Part shown: piece after piece, positions 8,707 to 17,756 of the stretch
Layout: the number at the start of each line of letters is the position of its first letter
How positions within the stretch are numbered: position 1 is the stretch's first letter
Origin: Bradyrhizobium sp. CB1650
GTDB lineage: Bacteria > Pseudomonadota > Alphaproteobacteria > Rhizobiales > Xanthobacteraceae
Length of the DNA: 64,000 nucleotides
Assembly: GCF_029761915.1 (NCBI RefSeq)
Contig: NZ_CP121695.1
Span: 9,081,501 to 9,145,500 of the forward strand
Direction: 5' to 3'
Notes under the pieces: generated by a model
Told to the model about the DNA's origin: nothing
Database searches by the model: none
Seen by the model: the letters and a program-made list of their open reading frames with translations, nothing else
Made by a program: the position numbers and the translations under genes

Positions 8707-10497
8707 TCAGAACGCTTCCGCCGGCAATTCCATGATGGTGGCGCAGCCGGACTGGATGCGCGCGAGATTGGCCGCGGTCTCCGGCAGCATCCGCTCCATG
8801 AAGAAGCGGCCGGTGACAAGCTTGGTCGACAGATAGGGCGTGGTGCCGGACTCGGCAATCTTCCCCAGCGTCACCTTGGCCATCCGCGCCCACATGTAGC
8901 CAAGCGCGACGAAGCCGAAGAGATGCAGATAGTCGGTCGCGGCGGCGCCGGCATTGTCCGGCTTCATCATCGCGTTCTGCATCAGCCAGGTGGTGGCCTG
9001 CTGGAGATGGCCGAGCGCAGTCGACAACGGCGCGACATATGGCTTGAGCGCCTCGTCGCCGCCATTCTCCTTGGCAAAAGCCATCACCTCGCCGAAGAAG
9101 GCCATGATGGCGCGACCGCCGTCGCGCGGCAGCTTGCGGCCGACGAGATCGAGCGCCTGGATGCCGTTGGCGCCCTCGTAGATCATGGCGATGCGCGCAT
9201 CGCGCACGAACTGCTCCATGCCCTGCTCGGCGATGTAGCCGTGACCGCCATACATCTGCTGCGCCTGCACCGCGTTGGCGAAACCGTAATCGGTGAGAAA
9301 GCCCTTCAGCACCGGCGTCATCAGGCCCATGTGATCGTCGGCGGCCTGGCGATCCTTGGGATCCTCGGAGCGGTGGGCGACGTCGCTCTTCAGCGCGGTC
9401 CAGATCACGAAGGCGCGCGCGGCCTCGTTGAAGGCGCGGATGGACAAAAGCGTGCGGCGCACGTCGGGATGGACGATGATCGGATCGGCCGGCTTGTCCG
9501 GCGCCTTGGTACCGGTCAGCGAGCGGCCCTGGATGCGCTCTCGTGCATAGGCGACGGCGTTCTGATAGGCGACCTCGGACTGCGCGAGGCCTTGGACCGC
9601 GACGCCGAGGCGGGCCTCGTTCATCATCACGAACATGCCCTGCATGCCCTTGTTCTCTTCGCCGATCAGCCAGCCGGTGGCACTGTCGTAGTTCATCACA
9701 CAGGTGGAATTGCCGTGGATGCCCATCTTGTGCTCGATCGAGCCGCACACCACGCCGTTGCGCTGCCCGATCGAACCATCGGCGTTGACCAAAAATTTCG
9801 GCACCACGAACAGCGAGACGCCCTTGATGCCTGCGGGCGCGCCGTCGATGCGGGCGAGCACGAGGTGGATGATGTTGTCGGCGAGATCGTGTTCGCCGGC
9901 CGAGATGAAGATCTTCGTGCCTGATATCTTGAAGCTGCCGTCCGCCTGGCGCACCGCCTTGGTGCGGAGCATGCCGAGATCGGTGCCGCAATGCGGTTCG
10001 GTGAGGTTCATGGTGCCGGTCCACTCGCCCGCCACCATCTTCGGCACATAGGTCTTCTTCTGCTCCGGCGTGCCGTGCACCAGCAGCGCTGCGGTCGCGC
10101 CCATGGTGAGGCCGCCATACATCGAGAACGCCATGTTGGCGGAGATCTGGAACTCATTGACCGCCTGGCTCAGCGTTACCGGCAGGCCCTGGCCGCCGAA
10201 CTCCTGCGGCGCCGACAGGCCGAGCCAGCCGCCCTCGGCGACCTGCTTGAAGGCTTCTTTAAATCCCTTCGGCGTCGTGACACTGCCGTCGTCAGTGCGC
10301 TTGCAGCCCTGGAGATCGCCGACGCGGTTGAGCGGTTGCAGCACCTCTTCGGCGAGCTTGGCAGCCTCGCCGAGGATCGCCTCGCGCACGTCGCTCGACG
10401 CATCGGAGAAGCCCGGCAGATTGTCGTAGCGGTCGATCTGGAAGACGTCGTTGAAGAGGAAGTTCACGTCTTCGACGGGGGCTTTATAGATCGGCAT
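8707..10497 (-). CDS. Acyl-CoA dehydrogenase, long (about 600 aa) form
   Basis: A 596-residue FAD enzyme introducing the trans-2 double bond in acyl-CoA. The N-terminal helical domain is followed by [19 protein letters not shown] and [11 protein letters not shown] (flavin and substrate loops), and by [33 protein letters not shown], whose YEG contains the catalytic-region glutamate near residue 438. The extra C-terminal domain and overall length place it in the branch that includes DmdC-like and FadE12-like dehydrogenases, so the exact chain specificity is unknown. It heads the beta-oxidation operon; ATG 10497 is preceded by GGGAGAACGCC. Confidence 0.92.
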   Translation of the reverse strand: MPIYKAPVEDVNFLFNDVFQIDRYDNLPGFSDASSDVREAILGEAAKLAEEVLQPLNRVGDLQGCKRTDDGSVTTPKGFKEAFKQVAEGGWLGLSAPQEFGGQGLPVTLSQAVNEFQISANMAFSMYGGLTMGATAALLVHGTPEQKKTYVPKMVAGEWTGTMNLTEPHCGTDLGMLRTKAVRQADGSFKISGTKIFISAGEHDLADNIIHLVLARIDGAPAGIKGVSLFVVPKFLVNADGSIGQRNGVVCGSIEHKMGIHGNSTCVMNYDSATGWLIGEENKGMQGMFVMMNEARLGVAVQGLAQSEVAYQNAVAYARERIQGRSLTGTKAPDKPADPIIVHPDVRRTLLSIRAFNEAARAFVIWTALKSDVAHRSEDPKDRQAADDHMGLMTPVLKGFLTDYGFANAVQAQQMYGGHGYIAEQGMEQFVRDARIAMIYEGANGIQALDLVGRKLPRDGGRAIMAFFGEVMAFAKENGGDEALKPYVAPLSTALGHLQQATTWLMQNAMMKPDNAGAAATDYLHLFGFVALGYMWARMAKVTLGKIAESGTTPYLSTKLVTGRFFMERMLPETAANLARIQSGCATIMELPAEAF

Positions 10498-10597
10498 GGC
10501 GTTCTCCCGGCATGGGGCCGTTCAGTGTGGAATTCTCGATTCCCTGCAGCGCAGTGCTCGTCGCGAGCTTAGCGGGTTCTGCAACCTCAGGGCAGTG

Positions 10598-10993
10598 TCA
10601 TGATTGGGCGGCGAGCTGCTCCGCCATCAGGCGATGCAGCATGTTGATGGCCTTGAGCGGACGCACCATCACCTTGAAATGGGTGATGCGTCCCTCGGAA
10701 TCGAAAGTGATGATGTCGACGCCGTTGATCTCGATGCCGTCGATCACGTTTTTGAATTCGAGCACGGCGCCGTCGGCGCTCTTCCATTCACCGACATAGG
10801 TGAAGCCCGGACCACCGAGCACCTTCTCGGCGCTGGAGAGATATTTGAAGGTGATGTCGCGCCCGCGCTGCGGCGTGTGCACGACGGGGCTTTCGAACAC
10901 GGCGTCGGGATGGAGCAGGTCCCAGAGCGCGGCGCGGGCTTCAGCGCGGTCTTGGGACTTCATGTAGCCGTACCAGGAATCGAGGCCGGTCAT
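10598..10993 (-). CDS. NTF2/SnoaL-like protein
   Basis: A 131-residue protein of the NTF2 cone fold. It begins MTGLDSWYGYMKSQD, has the common HPDAVFESPVVHTPQRGRD stretch and ends in a FDSEGRITHFKVMVRP strand pair typical of SnoaL-like domains. These bind small hydrophobic ligands or act as isomerases or hydrolases; no specific reaction can be read here. It lies 100 bases upstream of the acyl-CoA dehydrogenase and in the same direction, so it is likely the first gene of the beta-oxidation transcript. Start ATG 10993 is preceded by GGGAGG; the frame also extends to 11053. Confidence 0.8.
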   Translation of the reverse strand: MTGLDSWYGYMKSQDRAEARAALWDLLHPDAVFESPVVHTPQRGRDITFKYLSSAEKVLGGPGFTYVGEWKSADGAVLEFKNVIDGIEINGVDIITFDSEGRITHFKVMVRPLKAINMLHRLMAEQLAAQS

Positions 10994-11098
10994 GTCAGGG
11001 AGCCTCCCATGATAAAGGGCCTTGGCAAAAAACTCGAAAACAACCCCATGCAAAGTAGCCCGAGGGCCCGACGCCGGCGGGCAACCGCCCTGCCGTCA

Positions 11099-11132
11099 TA
11101 TGCACATTGACGCATATGCGTCGATGTGCATA
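11099..11132. promoter_or_regulatory. 34-bp near-perfect palindrome, putative PadR operator
   Basis: The sequence is self-complementary over 34 bases with a single mismatched pair, centred on CGCATATGCG (11111-11120) with outer arms TATGCACAT and ATGTGCATA. It sits in the divergent gap between the NTF2-like / beta-oxidation operon and the padR gene, 43 bases before the padR start. PadR dimers are known to bind ATG-rich inverted repeats of similar size, so this is the obvious operator for both transcripts. Confidence 0.7.
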
Positions 11133-11174
11133 AAGTCAAGTCAATTGGTCGGGATTTCTTAAGGAGCCGGTGTC

Positions 11175-11765
11175 ATGGCGCTGGGCGACGCAATCCTCGC
11201 ATGTCTGACCGAACGTCCGATGACGGGCTACGAGCTCGCCAAGACGTTCGATTCCTCGATCGGCTTCTTCTGGAAGGCCGACCACCAGCAGATCTATCGC
11301 GAGCTCTCCAAGCTGCGCGACCGCGGCTACATCCAGGGCCGCGAGGTCGTGCAATCCGGCAAGCCCAACAAGCTGATCTATACGCTCACTCCCGAGGGCA
11401 GAACAGCGCTGCGGCACTGGGCCGCGCGGCCGAGCACACCGCCCTCGATCAAGGATGACCTCCTGGTGCGGCTGCATGCGCTCGACAGCATCGATATCGA
11501 GCCCTTGCGCACCGACCTGATGGCGCGCCTCGAGCACCACCGCGACCGCCACGCCAATTACGAGCGGATTCTGAAGAAGCGTTTTCCGGAGGGGACGGCG
11601 GCGGGCAGGCTCGACGTCGGTAACCTGCTGCTGCTTCAACTCGGTGCACGCCATGAGCAGATGGTGGCCGATTTCTGCGAGGAGGCACTCGAGGCGCTGT
11701 CGGCGTTCAGCGGCAAGGGCACGGTGGTGCCGCTGGAGGACGGCAAGCGCGAGGGGAAGGGCTGA
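11175..11765 (+). CDS. PadR-family transcriptional regulator
   Basis: A 196-residue regulator. The N-terminal winged helix starts MALGDAILACLTERPMTGYELAKTFDSSIGFFWKADHQQIYRELSKL, which is the PadR signature (T-G-Y-E-L, then F-W-x-x-x-x-x-Q-I-Y-R-E-L), and the wing is GKPNKLIYTLTPEGR. A C-terminal helical dimerisation domain (Vir_reg_alpha type) follows from about residue 95. AAGGAGCC at 11160-11167 supports ATG 11175. Divergence from the beta-oxidation operon across the 34-bp palindrome suggests it represses that operon and itself; an acyl-CoA or related ligand is a guess. Confidence 0.9.
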   Translation: MALGDAILACLTERPMTGYELAKTFDSSIGFFWKADHQQIYRELSKLRDRGYIQGREVVQSGKPNKLIYTLTPEGRTALRHWAARPSTPPSIKDDLLVRLHALDSIDIEPLRTDLMARLEHHRDRHANYERILKKRFPEGTAAGRLDVGNLLLLQLGARHEQMVADFCEEALEALSAFSGKGTVVPLEDGKREGKG

Positions 11766-11803
11766 GGTCTCAAGCCCGCTACGCGACGCCGCCGCCACCA
11801 TTG

Positions 11804-11985
11804 TCATCGCCCGCCTTGTGCGCACTTGCGCACTGGGGCGGGCGATCCAGTATTCCAGAGACAGCGACGAATACGGAGAAGCCGCGGCGTACTGGATGCC
11901 CCGCCTGCCGCCTACGCTAAAGCTTCGGCGCCCCTAGACCGAAGCCCCGGCGAAGCCTTGGCGTAGCCGGGTCGCGGGGCATGAC
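11804..11985. repeat. RIME-like intergenic repeat, copy 1 (about 180 bp)
   Basis: This segment and 62273-62436 share most of their length, including CGGGCGATCCAGTATTCCAGA, GCGACGAATACGGAGA, CCGCGGCGTACTGGAT, CGCCTACGCTAAAGCTTCGG and CCCCGGCGAAGCCTTGGC, and both end in GCGGGG-ATGAC, complementary to the TCATCGCCC start only in part. It lies between padR and the PodJ-like gene. Confidence 0.75.
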
Positions 11986-12070
11986 ACCGTCAATGTGGCG
12001 AGCAGAGTGAGTCACGAAGAACCAACCCGGTTCCGCGCCGCCCAACTTTAAGACACCGGCTCCCCATTCC

Positions 12071-12086
12071 TTAACCCGTTATTTAC
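12071..12086. promoter_or_regulatory. Possible CtrA-type box before the PodJ-like gene
   Basis: TTAA-N7-TTTAC at 12071-12086 differs by one base from the CtrA consensus TTAA-N7-TTAAC, and it lies about 125 bases upstream of the start codon of a PodJ-like polarity protein. PodJ in Caulobacter is cell-cycle controlled. One mismatch in a short motif makes this only a candidate. Confidence 0.35.
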
Positions 12087-12211
12087 CGTATCAGGAAAAA
12101 GTCGGTCTTCGAGGCAGACGACCCGCGCCGAATTCGATTGTCTTGCAACCGGCACGCGTGGGGAGGCTGGAGGCGCCGGGTGGGGCGCCGGAGTCGGAAC
12201 CGGACAGAGTC

Positions 12212-15200
12212 ATGAATTCGCGCGTATCGTGGAGTGTTGACGGCATCGATCCATCCGTCAGGGAACGGGCCGAGGCTGCTGCGCGTCGCGCCGGCATGTC
12301 ACTCAACGATTGGCTCAACTCCACGCTCGGCGAATCTGCCCCGTCGAACTTTCGCGCACCTTACGATCAGCGTCACGATCAGCGCTCGCAGCACATGCCG
12401 AGCCAAGTCCCGAGTCAGGAAAGCCGCGAGGTCGCCGACATCCACCAGCGGCTGGACGCGATCACCCAGCAGATCGAACGGATTTCACGACCCGCACCGC
12501 GCAGCGACGTCGCGCGCGAGCAAGGCGTTGCGCGCCAGTTGAACGACGCGATCTCGCGCCTCGATGCGCGGCTGTCGCAGATCTCGCGGCCTCAGCAGCC
12601 TCAACCGCCGCGCACCCCACCGGCCGACCCGCGCCATCGCCAGGCCGATGCGGTCGAACGCGCGGCAGCGCAGGTTTATCGGAGCTCGCCACCCCTGAGC
12701 CCCGCCTCGCTCGACGTCGCGGTCGCGGAGATCACGGCGCGACAGAGCGAGCTCGAGGGTTTTGTGCCGCGGCAGATGCCGCCACGCGCCGCGCCATCGA
12801 TTGCGCCGATGGCTCCTCCCATGGCGCCGCCCGCGCCGGCCTATGCCCCGCCGCCATCACCGCCGGGGCCGGATTTTTCCGCGCTCGAACGCCATCTGCT
12901 CAAGATCACCAGCCAGATCGAGGCGCTGCAGCGTCCGGACAACACCGAGCAGGCGATTGCCGCCTTCCGCAACGAGCTTGCGGAGATTCGCCACGCCATC
13001 ACCGAGGCGATGCCGCGCCGCGCGATCGAATCGATCGAGAACGAGATCCGCTCGCTGCATCGTCGGATCGACGAAACGCGCTCGACCAGCACCGACGGCC
13101 AGGCGCTGGCCGGCGTCGAACGCGCACTGTCCGAGATCAAGCAGGTGCTGCGCACGCTGACGCCGGCCGAGCAGCTCACCGGCTATGACGAGGCGATCCG
13201 CAATCTCGGCTCCAAGCTCGACCTGATCCTGCGCGCCAATGACGATCCCACCACGGTGCAGCAGCTCGAAGGCGCGATCTCGGCGCTGCGCGGCATCGTC
13301 TCCAACGTTGCCTCCAACGAGGCGCTGGCACGACTCTCCGATGACGTGCAGCTCCTGTCGTCCAAGGTCGACCAGATCACCCGCTCGTCCGGCCACAACG
13401 ACAGTTTTGCGGTGCTCGAGCAGCGCATTGCCGCGCTCACCGCCGCACTGGAAACGCGCGAGCGGCCGGTCGCGAGCGAAAGCACTGAGCATCTGGAAGG
13501 CGCGATCCGGGCGCTGTCCGACCGTTTCGACCGCATGCAGGTCGGCAACGACTCCGCATCGACCTTCGCGCATCTCGAACAGCGCGTGTCGTATCTTCTG
13601 GAACGGATCGAGGCCGCCTCCGATCCGCGCAGCAACAACTTAAGCCGCGTCGAGGACGGGCTGCACGACATCCTGCGTCACTTGGAGCGGCAGCAGGCGA
13701 CCTACGCGGCGCTTGCCGAAAGCCGCAGCGCGGCGCCGCCCTCCGACACCGGCATGGTCGACCTCGTCAAGCGCGAGCTCTCCGACATCCGCTTCAGCCA
13801 GGCCGAGACCAACCGGCACACCCAGGATTCGCTCGAAGCCGTGCACAACACGCTCGGCCACGTCGTCGACCGCCTCGCCATGATCGAGGGCGATCTGCGC
13901 GCGGTGCGTGCCGCGCCGCCGCAGCCGATGCCGATGGCTGCTCCGATGCCGATGACGGCTGCGATCGAGCCCGCGCCGGTGGCGCGCGAGCCGCGGCAGC
14001 AAGGCCAGCCCAAATCCGATCTGACGCCCGAGCTGCCGAACCCGGCCGCCGCGCAAGCGGCACACGCCGCATTTGCGGCTGCACCGCGCGAATTCCACGC
14101 CGCCGCGCCGGCCGCGCCGCCAGTGCCGATGGCTCCGCCGATTCCGCCGCGCGCGATCAGCGAGATCCTGGAACCGCACACGGCGCCTGCGCGCGCCGCA
14201 ATCGCGCCTGAATTGCCGCCGGATCATCCGCTCGAGCCGGGCACGCGCCCGAACGGACGCGTCGCGACACCCTCGGAGCGCATTGCCGCGTCCGAAAGCG
14301 CGATCAGCGAAATTCCCACCGCGCCGAAAGAGCCGGTGTCGTCGTCGAGCTTCATCGCGGCCGCCCGTCGCGCCGCGCAGGCCGCCGCCGCACAGCCGGA
14401 GAAGACCGGTCGCGGCGCCAAGGCAGCGACCGCGGGCCGCGCCAAGGACAAGGGCAAGGACGGCGCTTCGACGATCACCTCGAAGATCCGCTCGCTGCTG
14501 GTCGGCGCGAGCGTGGTCGTGATCGTGCTCGGCACCTTCAAGATGGCGATGAACCTGCTGGATGGCGGCAGCACGCCGGCACCGCAGGCGATGGAGAATA
14601 CGTCGGGCGCGCCCGCGCCGCAGGCCCCGCCGCCGCCCAACGAGAGCAAGCCTGCCGCGCCCGAGCAGGTCACGCCGTCGATGACCTCGCCGACGCCGAT
14701 CGGCCGGCAGTCGCAGAACAACGCCGCGCCGGCGCCCACCGCCAACTCGGGCGGCACGGCCTCGGTCGAAATCCCGCTGGCCCCTGCCGCGGCGCCGCCT
14801 CCGTCCGCGGCGAACGGCGATGTCACCGGCGCGCTTCCCGCTGCGGGCCGCGCAAGGCTCGGCCAGGTCCAGGTGCCGCCCAGCGAGAAACTGCCTGACG
14901 GCATCGGCGGCCCCGCGCTGCGCACCGCCGCGATGAAGGGCGATGCGACCGCGGCCTACGAGATCGGCATCCGCTTCGCCGAAGGCAAGGGCGTCGCGAC
15001 GAACTACGACGAAGCGGCCAAATGGTACGACCGCGCGGCGCAGGCCGGCGTGGTGCCAGCGACCTTCCGCCTCGGCACGCTCTACGAGAAGGGCCTCGGC
15101 GTGAAGAAGGACGCCGACATCGCCCGCCGCTACTACACGCAGGCCGCAGAGCGCGGCAACGCCAAGGCGATGCACAATCTCGCGGTGCTCGACGCCGATG

Positions 15201-15598
15201 GCGGCGGACGCGGCGCCAACTACAGGAGCGCGGCGCAGTGGTTCCGCAAAGCGGCCGACCGCGGCGTCGCCGACAGCCAGTTCAACCTCGGCATCCTCTA
15301 CGCCCGCGGCATCGGCGTCGAGCAGAACCTCGCCGAATCCTACAAATGGTTCAGCTTGGCCGCCGCCCAGGGCGACGCGGATGCGGCGGGCAAGCGCGAC
15401 GATGTCGCCAAGCGCCTCGACCCGCAATCGCTCGCCGCCGCCAAGCTCGCGATCCAGACCTTCAGCGCCGAGCCGCAGCCCGACGACGCCGTCAATGTCG
15501 CGGCGCCCGCAGGCGGCTGGGACAGCGCGCCGCAGGCGAGCGCCAAGCCCGCGCCGAAGCTGATCGCCGCCAAGCGCTCGGCCTCGGCCGCGCATTAG
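12212..15598 (+). CDS. PodJ-like polar localization protein with coiled coils and Sel1 repeats
   Basis: A 1128-residue protein. Residues 1-40 (MNSRVSWSVDGIDPSVRERA then AGMSLNDWLNSTL) are the conserved N-terminus of alphaproteobacterial PodJ-like proteins. Residues about 60-600 are rich in coiled-coil heptads and Pro/Ala linkers. One membrane helix (LLVGASVVVIVLGTFKMAM) lies near 757-780, followed by a Pro/Ala-rich periplasmic stretch. Four Sel1-type TPR repeats (GDATAAYEIGIRFAEGKGV and so on) span about 905-1080. The layout is cytoplasmic scaffold, membrane anchor, periplasmic Sel1 domain, as in PodJ, which organises a cell pole. ATG 12212 begins the conserved segment; the frame is open further upstream. 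Confidence 0.85.
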   Translation: MNSRVSWSVDGIDPSVRERAEAAARRAGMSLNDWLNSTLGESAPSNFRAPYDQRHDQRSQHMPSQVPSQESREVADIHQRLDAITQQIERISRPAPRSDVAREQGVARQLNDAISRLDARLSQISRPQQPQPPRTPPADPRHRQADAVERAAAQVYRSSPPLSPASLDVAVAEITARQSELEGFVPRQMPPRAAPSIAPMAPPMAPPAPAYAPPPSPPGPDFSALERHLLKITSQIEALQRPDNTEQAIAAFRNELAEIRHAITEAMPRRAIESIENEIRSLHRRIDETRSTSTDGQALAGVERALSEIKQVLRTLTPAEQLTGYDEAIRNLGSKLDLILRANDDPTTVQQLEGAISALRGIVSNVASNEALARLSDDVQLLSSKVDQITRSSGHNDSFAVLEQRIAALTAALETRERPVASESTEHLEGAIRALSDRFDRMQVGNDSASTFAHLEQRVSYLLERIEAASDPRSNNLSRVEDGLHDILRHLERQQATYAALAESRSAAPPSDTGMVDLVKRELSDIRFSQAETNRHTQDSLEAVHNTLGHVVDRLAMIEGDLRAVRAAPPQPMPMAAPMPMTAAIEPAPVAREPRQQGQPKSDLTPELPNPAAAQAAHAAFAAAPREFHAAAPAAPPVPMAPPIPPRAISEILEPHTAPARAAIAPELPPDHPLEPGTRPNGRVATPSERIAASESAISEIPTAPKEPVSSSSFIAAARRAAQAAAAQPEKTGRGAKAATAGRAKDKGKDGASTITSKIRSLLVGASVVVIVLGTFKMAMNLLDGGSTPAPQAMENTSGAPAPQAPPPPNESKPAAPEQVTPSMTSPTPIGRQSQNNAAPAPTANSGGTASVEIPLAPAAAPPPSAANGDVTGALPAAGRARLGQVQVPPSEKLPDGIGGPALRTAAMKGDATAAYEIGIRFAEGKGVATNYDEAAKWYDRAAQAGVVPATFRLGTLYEKGLGVKKDADIARRYYTQAAERGNAKAMHNLAVLDADGGGRGANYRSAAQWFRKAADRGVADSQFNLGILYARGIGVEQNLAESYKWFSLAAAQGDADAAGKRDDVAKRLDPQSLAAAKLAIQTFSAEPQPDDAVNVAAPAGGWDSAPQASAKPAPKLIAAKRSASAAH

Positions 15599-15644
15599 AG
15601 CGGAATGGCTTTAGGTTGAATCGATCGAGCCGCAAGCTCGCTCA

Positions 15645-15714
15645 ACCTCTCCCGCTTGCGGGGGAGGCATAGGCTGCCACCCCAGCCCTCCCCCGCAAGC
15701 GGGAGAGGGAGCAC
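15645..15714. repeat. Palindromic intergenic repeat
   Basis: Two facing arms, CCTCTCCCGCTTGCGGGGGAGG and CCCTCCCCCGCAAGCGGGAGAGGG, of the same family as the element at 7300-7433, between the PodJ-like gene and the TauE exporter. Confidence 0.7.
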
Positions 15715-15934
15715 ATCTCCATTGCGGCAACTGCCAGGGCCCAAACTCACGCGCTCGTCGCGATGATTCACCACACTCTGAATTCCCAATCCATCCGTGG
15801 CCAAAAACGCCGCAGTTGGATCGATTCATGGTCCCGTTCGGCGACGAATCCGGCTATTGAGGGACGCGGCAATCGTTCCGCCCTTCCCGCGAGCATTCCG
15901 CGAATTCGATCCGTCTCGCCGGAGCTTGGGTCCG

Positions 15935-16852
15935 ATGCAGCTCTACCTCCCGATCGCCGATCTTCCGGTCAACGTCTTCCTGGTGCTGGCGATGGGCGCC
16001 GCGGTCGGCTTCGTCTCCGGCATGTTCGGTATCGGCGGCGGCTTCCTGATGACGCCGCTTCTGATCTTCATCGGCATCACGCCTGCGGTCGCGGTCGCCT
16101 CCGTCGCGAGCCACATCGCCGCCTCGTCGTTTTCAGGCGCGATCACCTATTGGCGGCGCCGCGCGATCGATCCAGCCCTTGCGACCGTGCTGTTATGCGG
16201 CGGCGTGACCGGCACCGCGCTCGGCGTGTGGACGTTCACCCGGCTGCGCGCGCTCGGCCAGCTCGATCTGATGATCGCGCTGTCCTATGTCGTGCTGCTC
16301 ACCACGGTCGGCAGTGTGATGTTCTCGGAAGGCCTGCGCGCCCTGATGCGGACGCGACGCGGCGCCGTGCCGCCGCGGCGGACCCACAACTGGATACACG
16401 GCCTGCCGCTGAAGATGCGGTTCAAGCGCTCGAAGATCTATCTCTCGGTGATCCCTGTGGTGGTCGTCGGCATCGGCATCGGCTTCATCGGCGCCATCAT
16501 GGGCATCGGCGGCGGCTTCATCCTGGTGCCGATCATGATCTATCTGTTGCGGGTGCCGACCTCGACGGTGATCGGGACGTCGATGATCCTCACCCTCGTC
16601 ACCATGCTGTTCGCGACCATGCTGCACGCGGTGACCAACCACCTCGTCGACGCCGTGCTGGCGCTGATCCTGATGGTCGGCGGCGTCACCGGCGCACAGT
16701 TCGGCGCGCGCGCCGGCCAGCGCATTCGCGGCGAGCAACTGCGCCTCCTGCTCGGCATTCTGATCCTCTCGGTCGGCATTCGCTTCGCCGTCGAGCTCGT
16801 GATCCGGCCCGAGGATCTCTTCACCATTCGTGAGTTGGGGGTGACCGGATGA
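15935..16852 (+). CDS. TauE/SafE-family sulfite/organosulfur exporter
   Basis: A 305-residue inner-membrane protein with about eight helices arranged as an inverted duplication: GFVSGMFGIGGGFLMTPLL near residue 30 and GFIGAIMGIGGGFILVPIM near residue 190 are the paired motifs of the TauE/SafE (PF01925) family. Members export sulfite, sulfonates or similar anions. The frame extends upstream to 15797, but conserved sequence starts at ATG 15935 with CGGAG just before it. It overlaps the next gene by four bases (ATGA), so the two are translationally coupled. Confidence 0.88.
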   Translation: MQLYLPIADLPVNVFLVLAMGAAVGFVSGMFGIGGGFLMTPLLIFIGITPAVAVASVASHIAASSFSGAITYWRRRAIDPALATVLLCGGVTGTALGVWTFTRLRALGQLDLMIALSYVVLLTTVGSVMFSEGLRALMRTRRGAVPPRRTHNWIHGLPLKMRFKRSKIYLSVIPVVVVGIGIGFIGAIMGIGGGFILVPIMIYLLRVPTSTVIGTSMILTLVTMLFATMLHAVTNHLVDAVLALILMVGGVTGAQFGARAGQRIRGEQLRLLLGILILSVGIRFAVELVIRPEDLFTIRELGVTG

Positions 16853-17619
16853 TGCGCGCGCTGATCGCCGCTGTTATCATCCTGCTGCTCGGCACGACCG
16901 CGCGCGCAGAGCGGCTGATCGTGTCGGTCTCCAATCATCGCGTCACGGTGACGCCGAACTATTCCGGCGAGGAGCTGGTGCTGTTCGGCTCGGTCGAGAG
17001 GGACGCTACCACACCGGCCGATCGCAGCGCCTATGATCTCGTCGTCACGGTGATCGGCCCGCGCGCCGACATGGTGACGCGGCGCAAGGAGCGCACGTTC
17101 GGCATCTGGATCAACACCGACTATCGGCAGTTCCTGCAAGTGCCGAGCTATCTCGCGCTGTTCGCCAACCGCCAGTTTGACCAGATCACCTCGCCCGAGA
17201 TCGCGCGGCGGCAGCAGATCGGGCTCAACAACGTGCTGTTGATGCAACGCGTCAGCGGTGACTATGCCGACGTGGTGCCGAACGATGCGTTCCGCTCGGC
17301 GTTCGTCCGCCTGCGCACCCAGAGCGGCCTCTATCGCGAGGACGCATCAGCGGTGACGTTCCTGACGCCGACGCTGTTCCGCACGGGCATTCCGCTGCCC
17401 GCGGAGGTACCGATCGGCACCTACGAGGTCGAGATCAAGCTGTTCGCCAATGGCACGCTCGTCACCAAGACAGAGACCGCGTTCGAGATCGTCAAGGTCG
17501 GCTTCGAGCAGTTCGTCGCCACCAGCGCGCGGCAGAACGGCCTCATCTACGGCCTCGCCACGGCGGCGATGGCCCTGATGACGGGATGGATGGCCTCGAT
17601 CGTGTTTCGGAAGGATTGA
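16849..17619 (+). CDS. TIGR02186 / Alph_Pro_TM membrane-anchored periplasmic protein
   Basis: A 256-residue protein with a signal peptide (LIAAVIILLLGTTARAE), a predicted periplasmic beta-rich domain carrying ERLIVSVSNHRVTVTPNYSGEELVLFG, and one C-terminal helix (LIYGLATAAMALMTGWMASIVF) ending in a positively charged tail. This is the alphaproteobacterial family TIGR02186 (PF09608), whose function is not known. The 4-base overlap with the TauE exporter gene repeats an arrangement I recall as common in Rhizobiales, suggesting a joint role in anion export. Confidence 0.85.
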   Translation: MMRALIAAVIILLLGTTARAERLIVSVSNHRVTVTPNYSGEELVLFGSVERDATTPADRSAYDLVVTVIGPRADMVTRRKERTFGIWINTDYRQFLQVPSYLALFANRQFDQITSPEIARRQQIGLNNVLLMQRVSGDYADVVPNDAFRSAFVRLRTQSGLYREDASAVTFLTPTLFRTGIPLPAEVPIGTYEVEIKLFANGTLVTKTETAFEIVKVGFEQFVATSARQNGLIYGLATAAMALMTGWMASIVFRKD

Positions 17620-17645
17620 GTGGCGCGCCACACTCGTTCCGCATC

Positions 17646-17748
17646 GTCATTCCGGGGCGCGCGAAGCGCGAACCCGGAATCCATCGATCAACGGAGTTAG
17701 TGGCGCGATGGATTCCGGGCTCGACGCTCCGCGTCGCCCCGGAATGAC
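17646..17748. repeat. Palindromic intergenic repeat, TCATTCCGGGG type
   Basis: Starts GTCATTCCGGGGCGCGCGAA and ends GTCGCCCCGGAATGAC, with internal arms CCCGGAATCCATCGA and CGATGGATTCCGGG, so it folds end to end. It lies between convergent genes and could act as a shared terminator. Confidence 0.7.
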
Positions 17749-17756
17749 AGCTTGCA

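Noticed and set aside
8648..10024. A long minus-strand frame continuing upstream of the thiolase
   Set aside because: It is the shifted-frame shadow of the acyl-CoA dehydrogenase gene, with Arg/Ala/His-rich composition and no family features.
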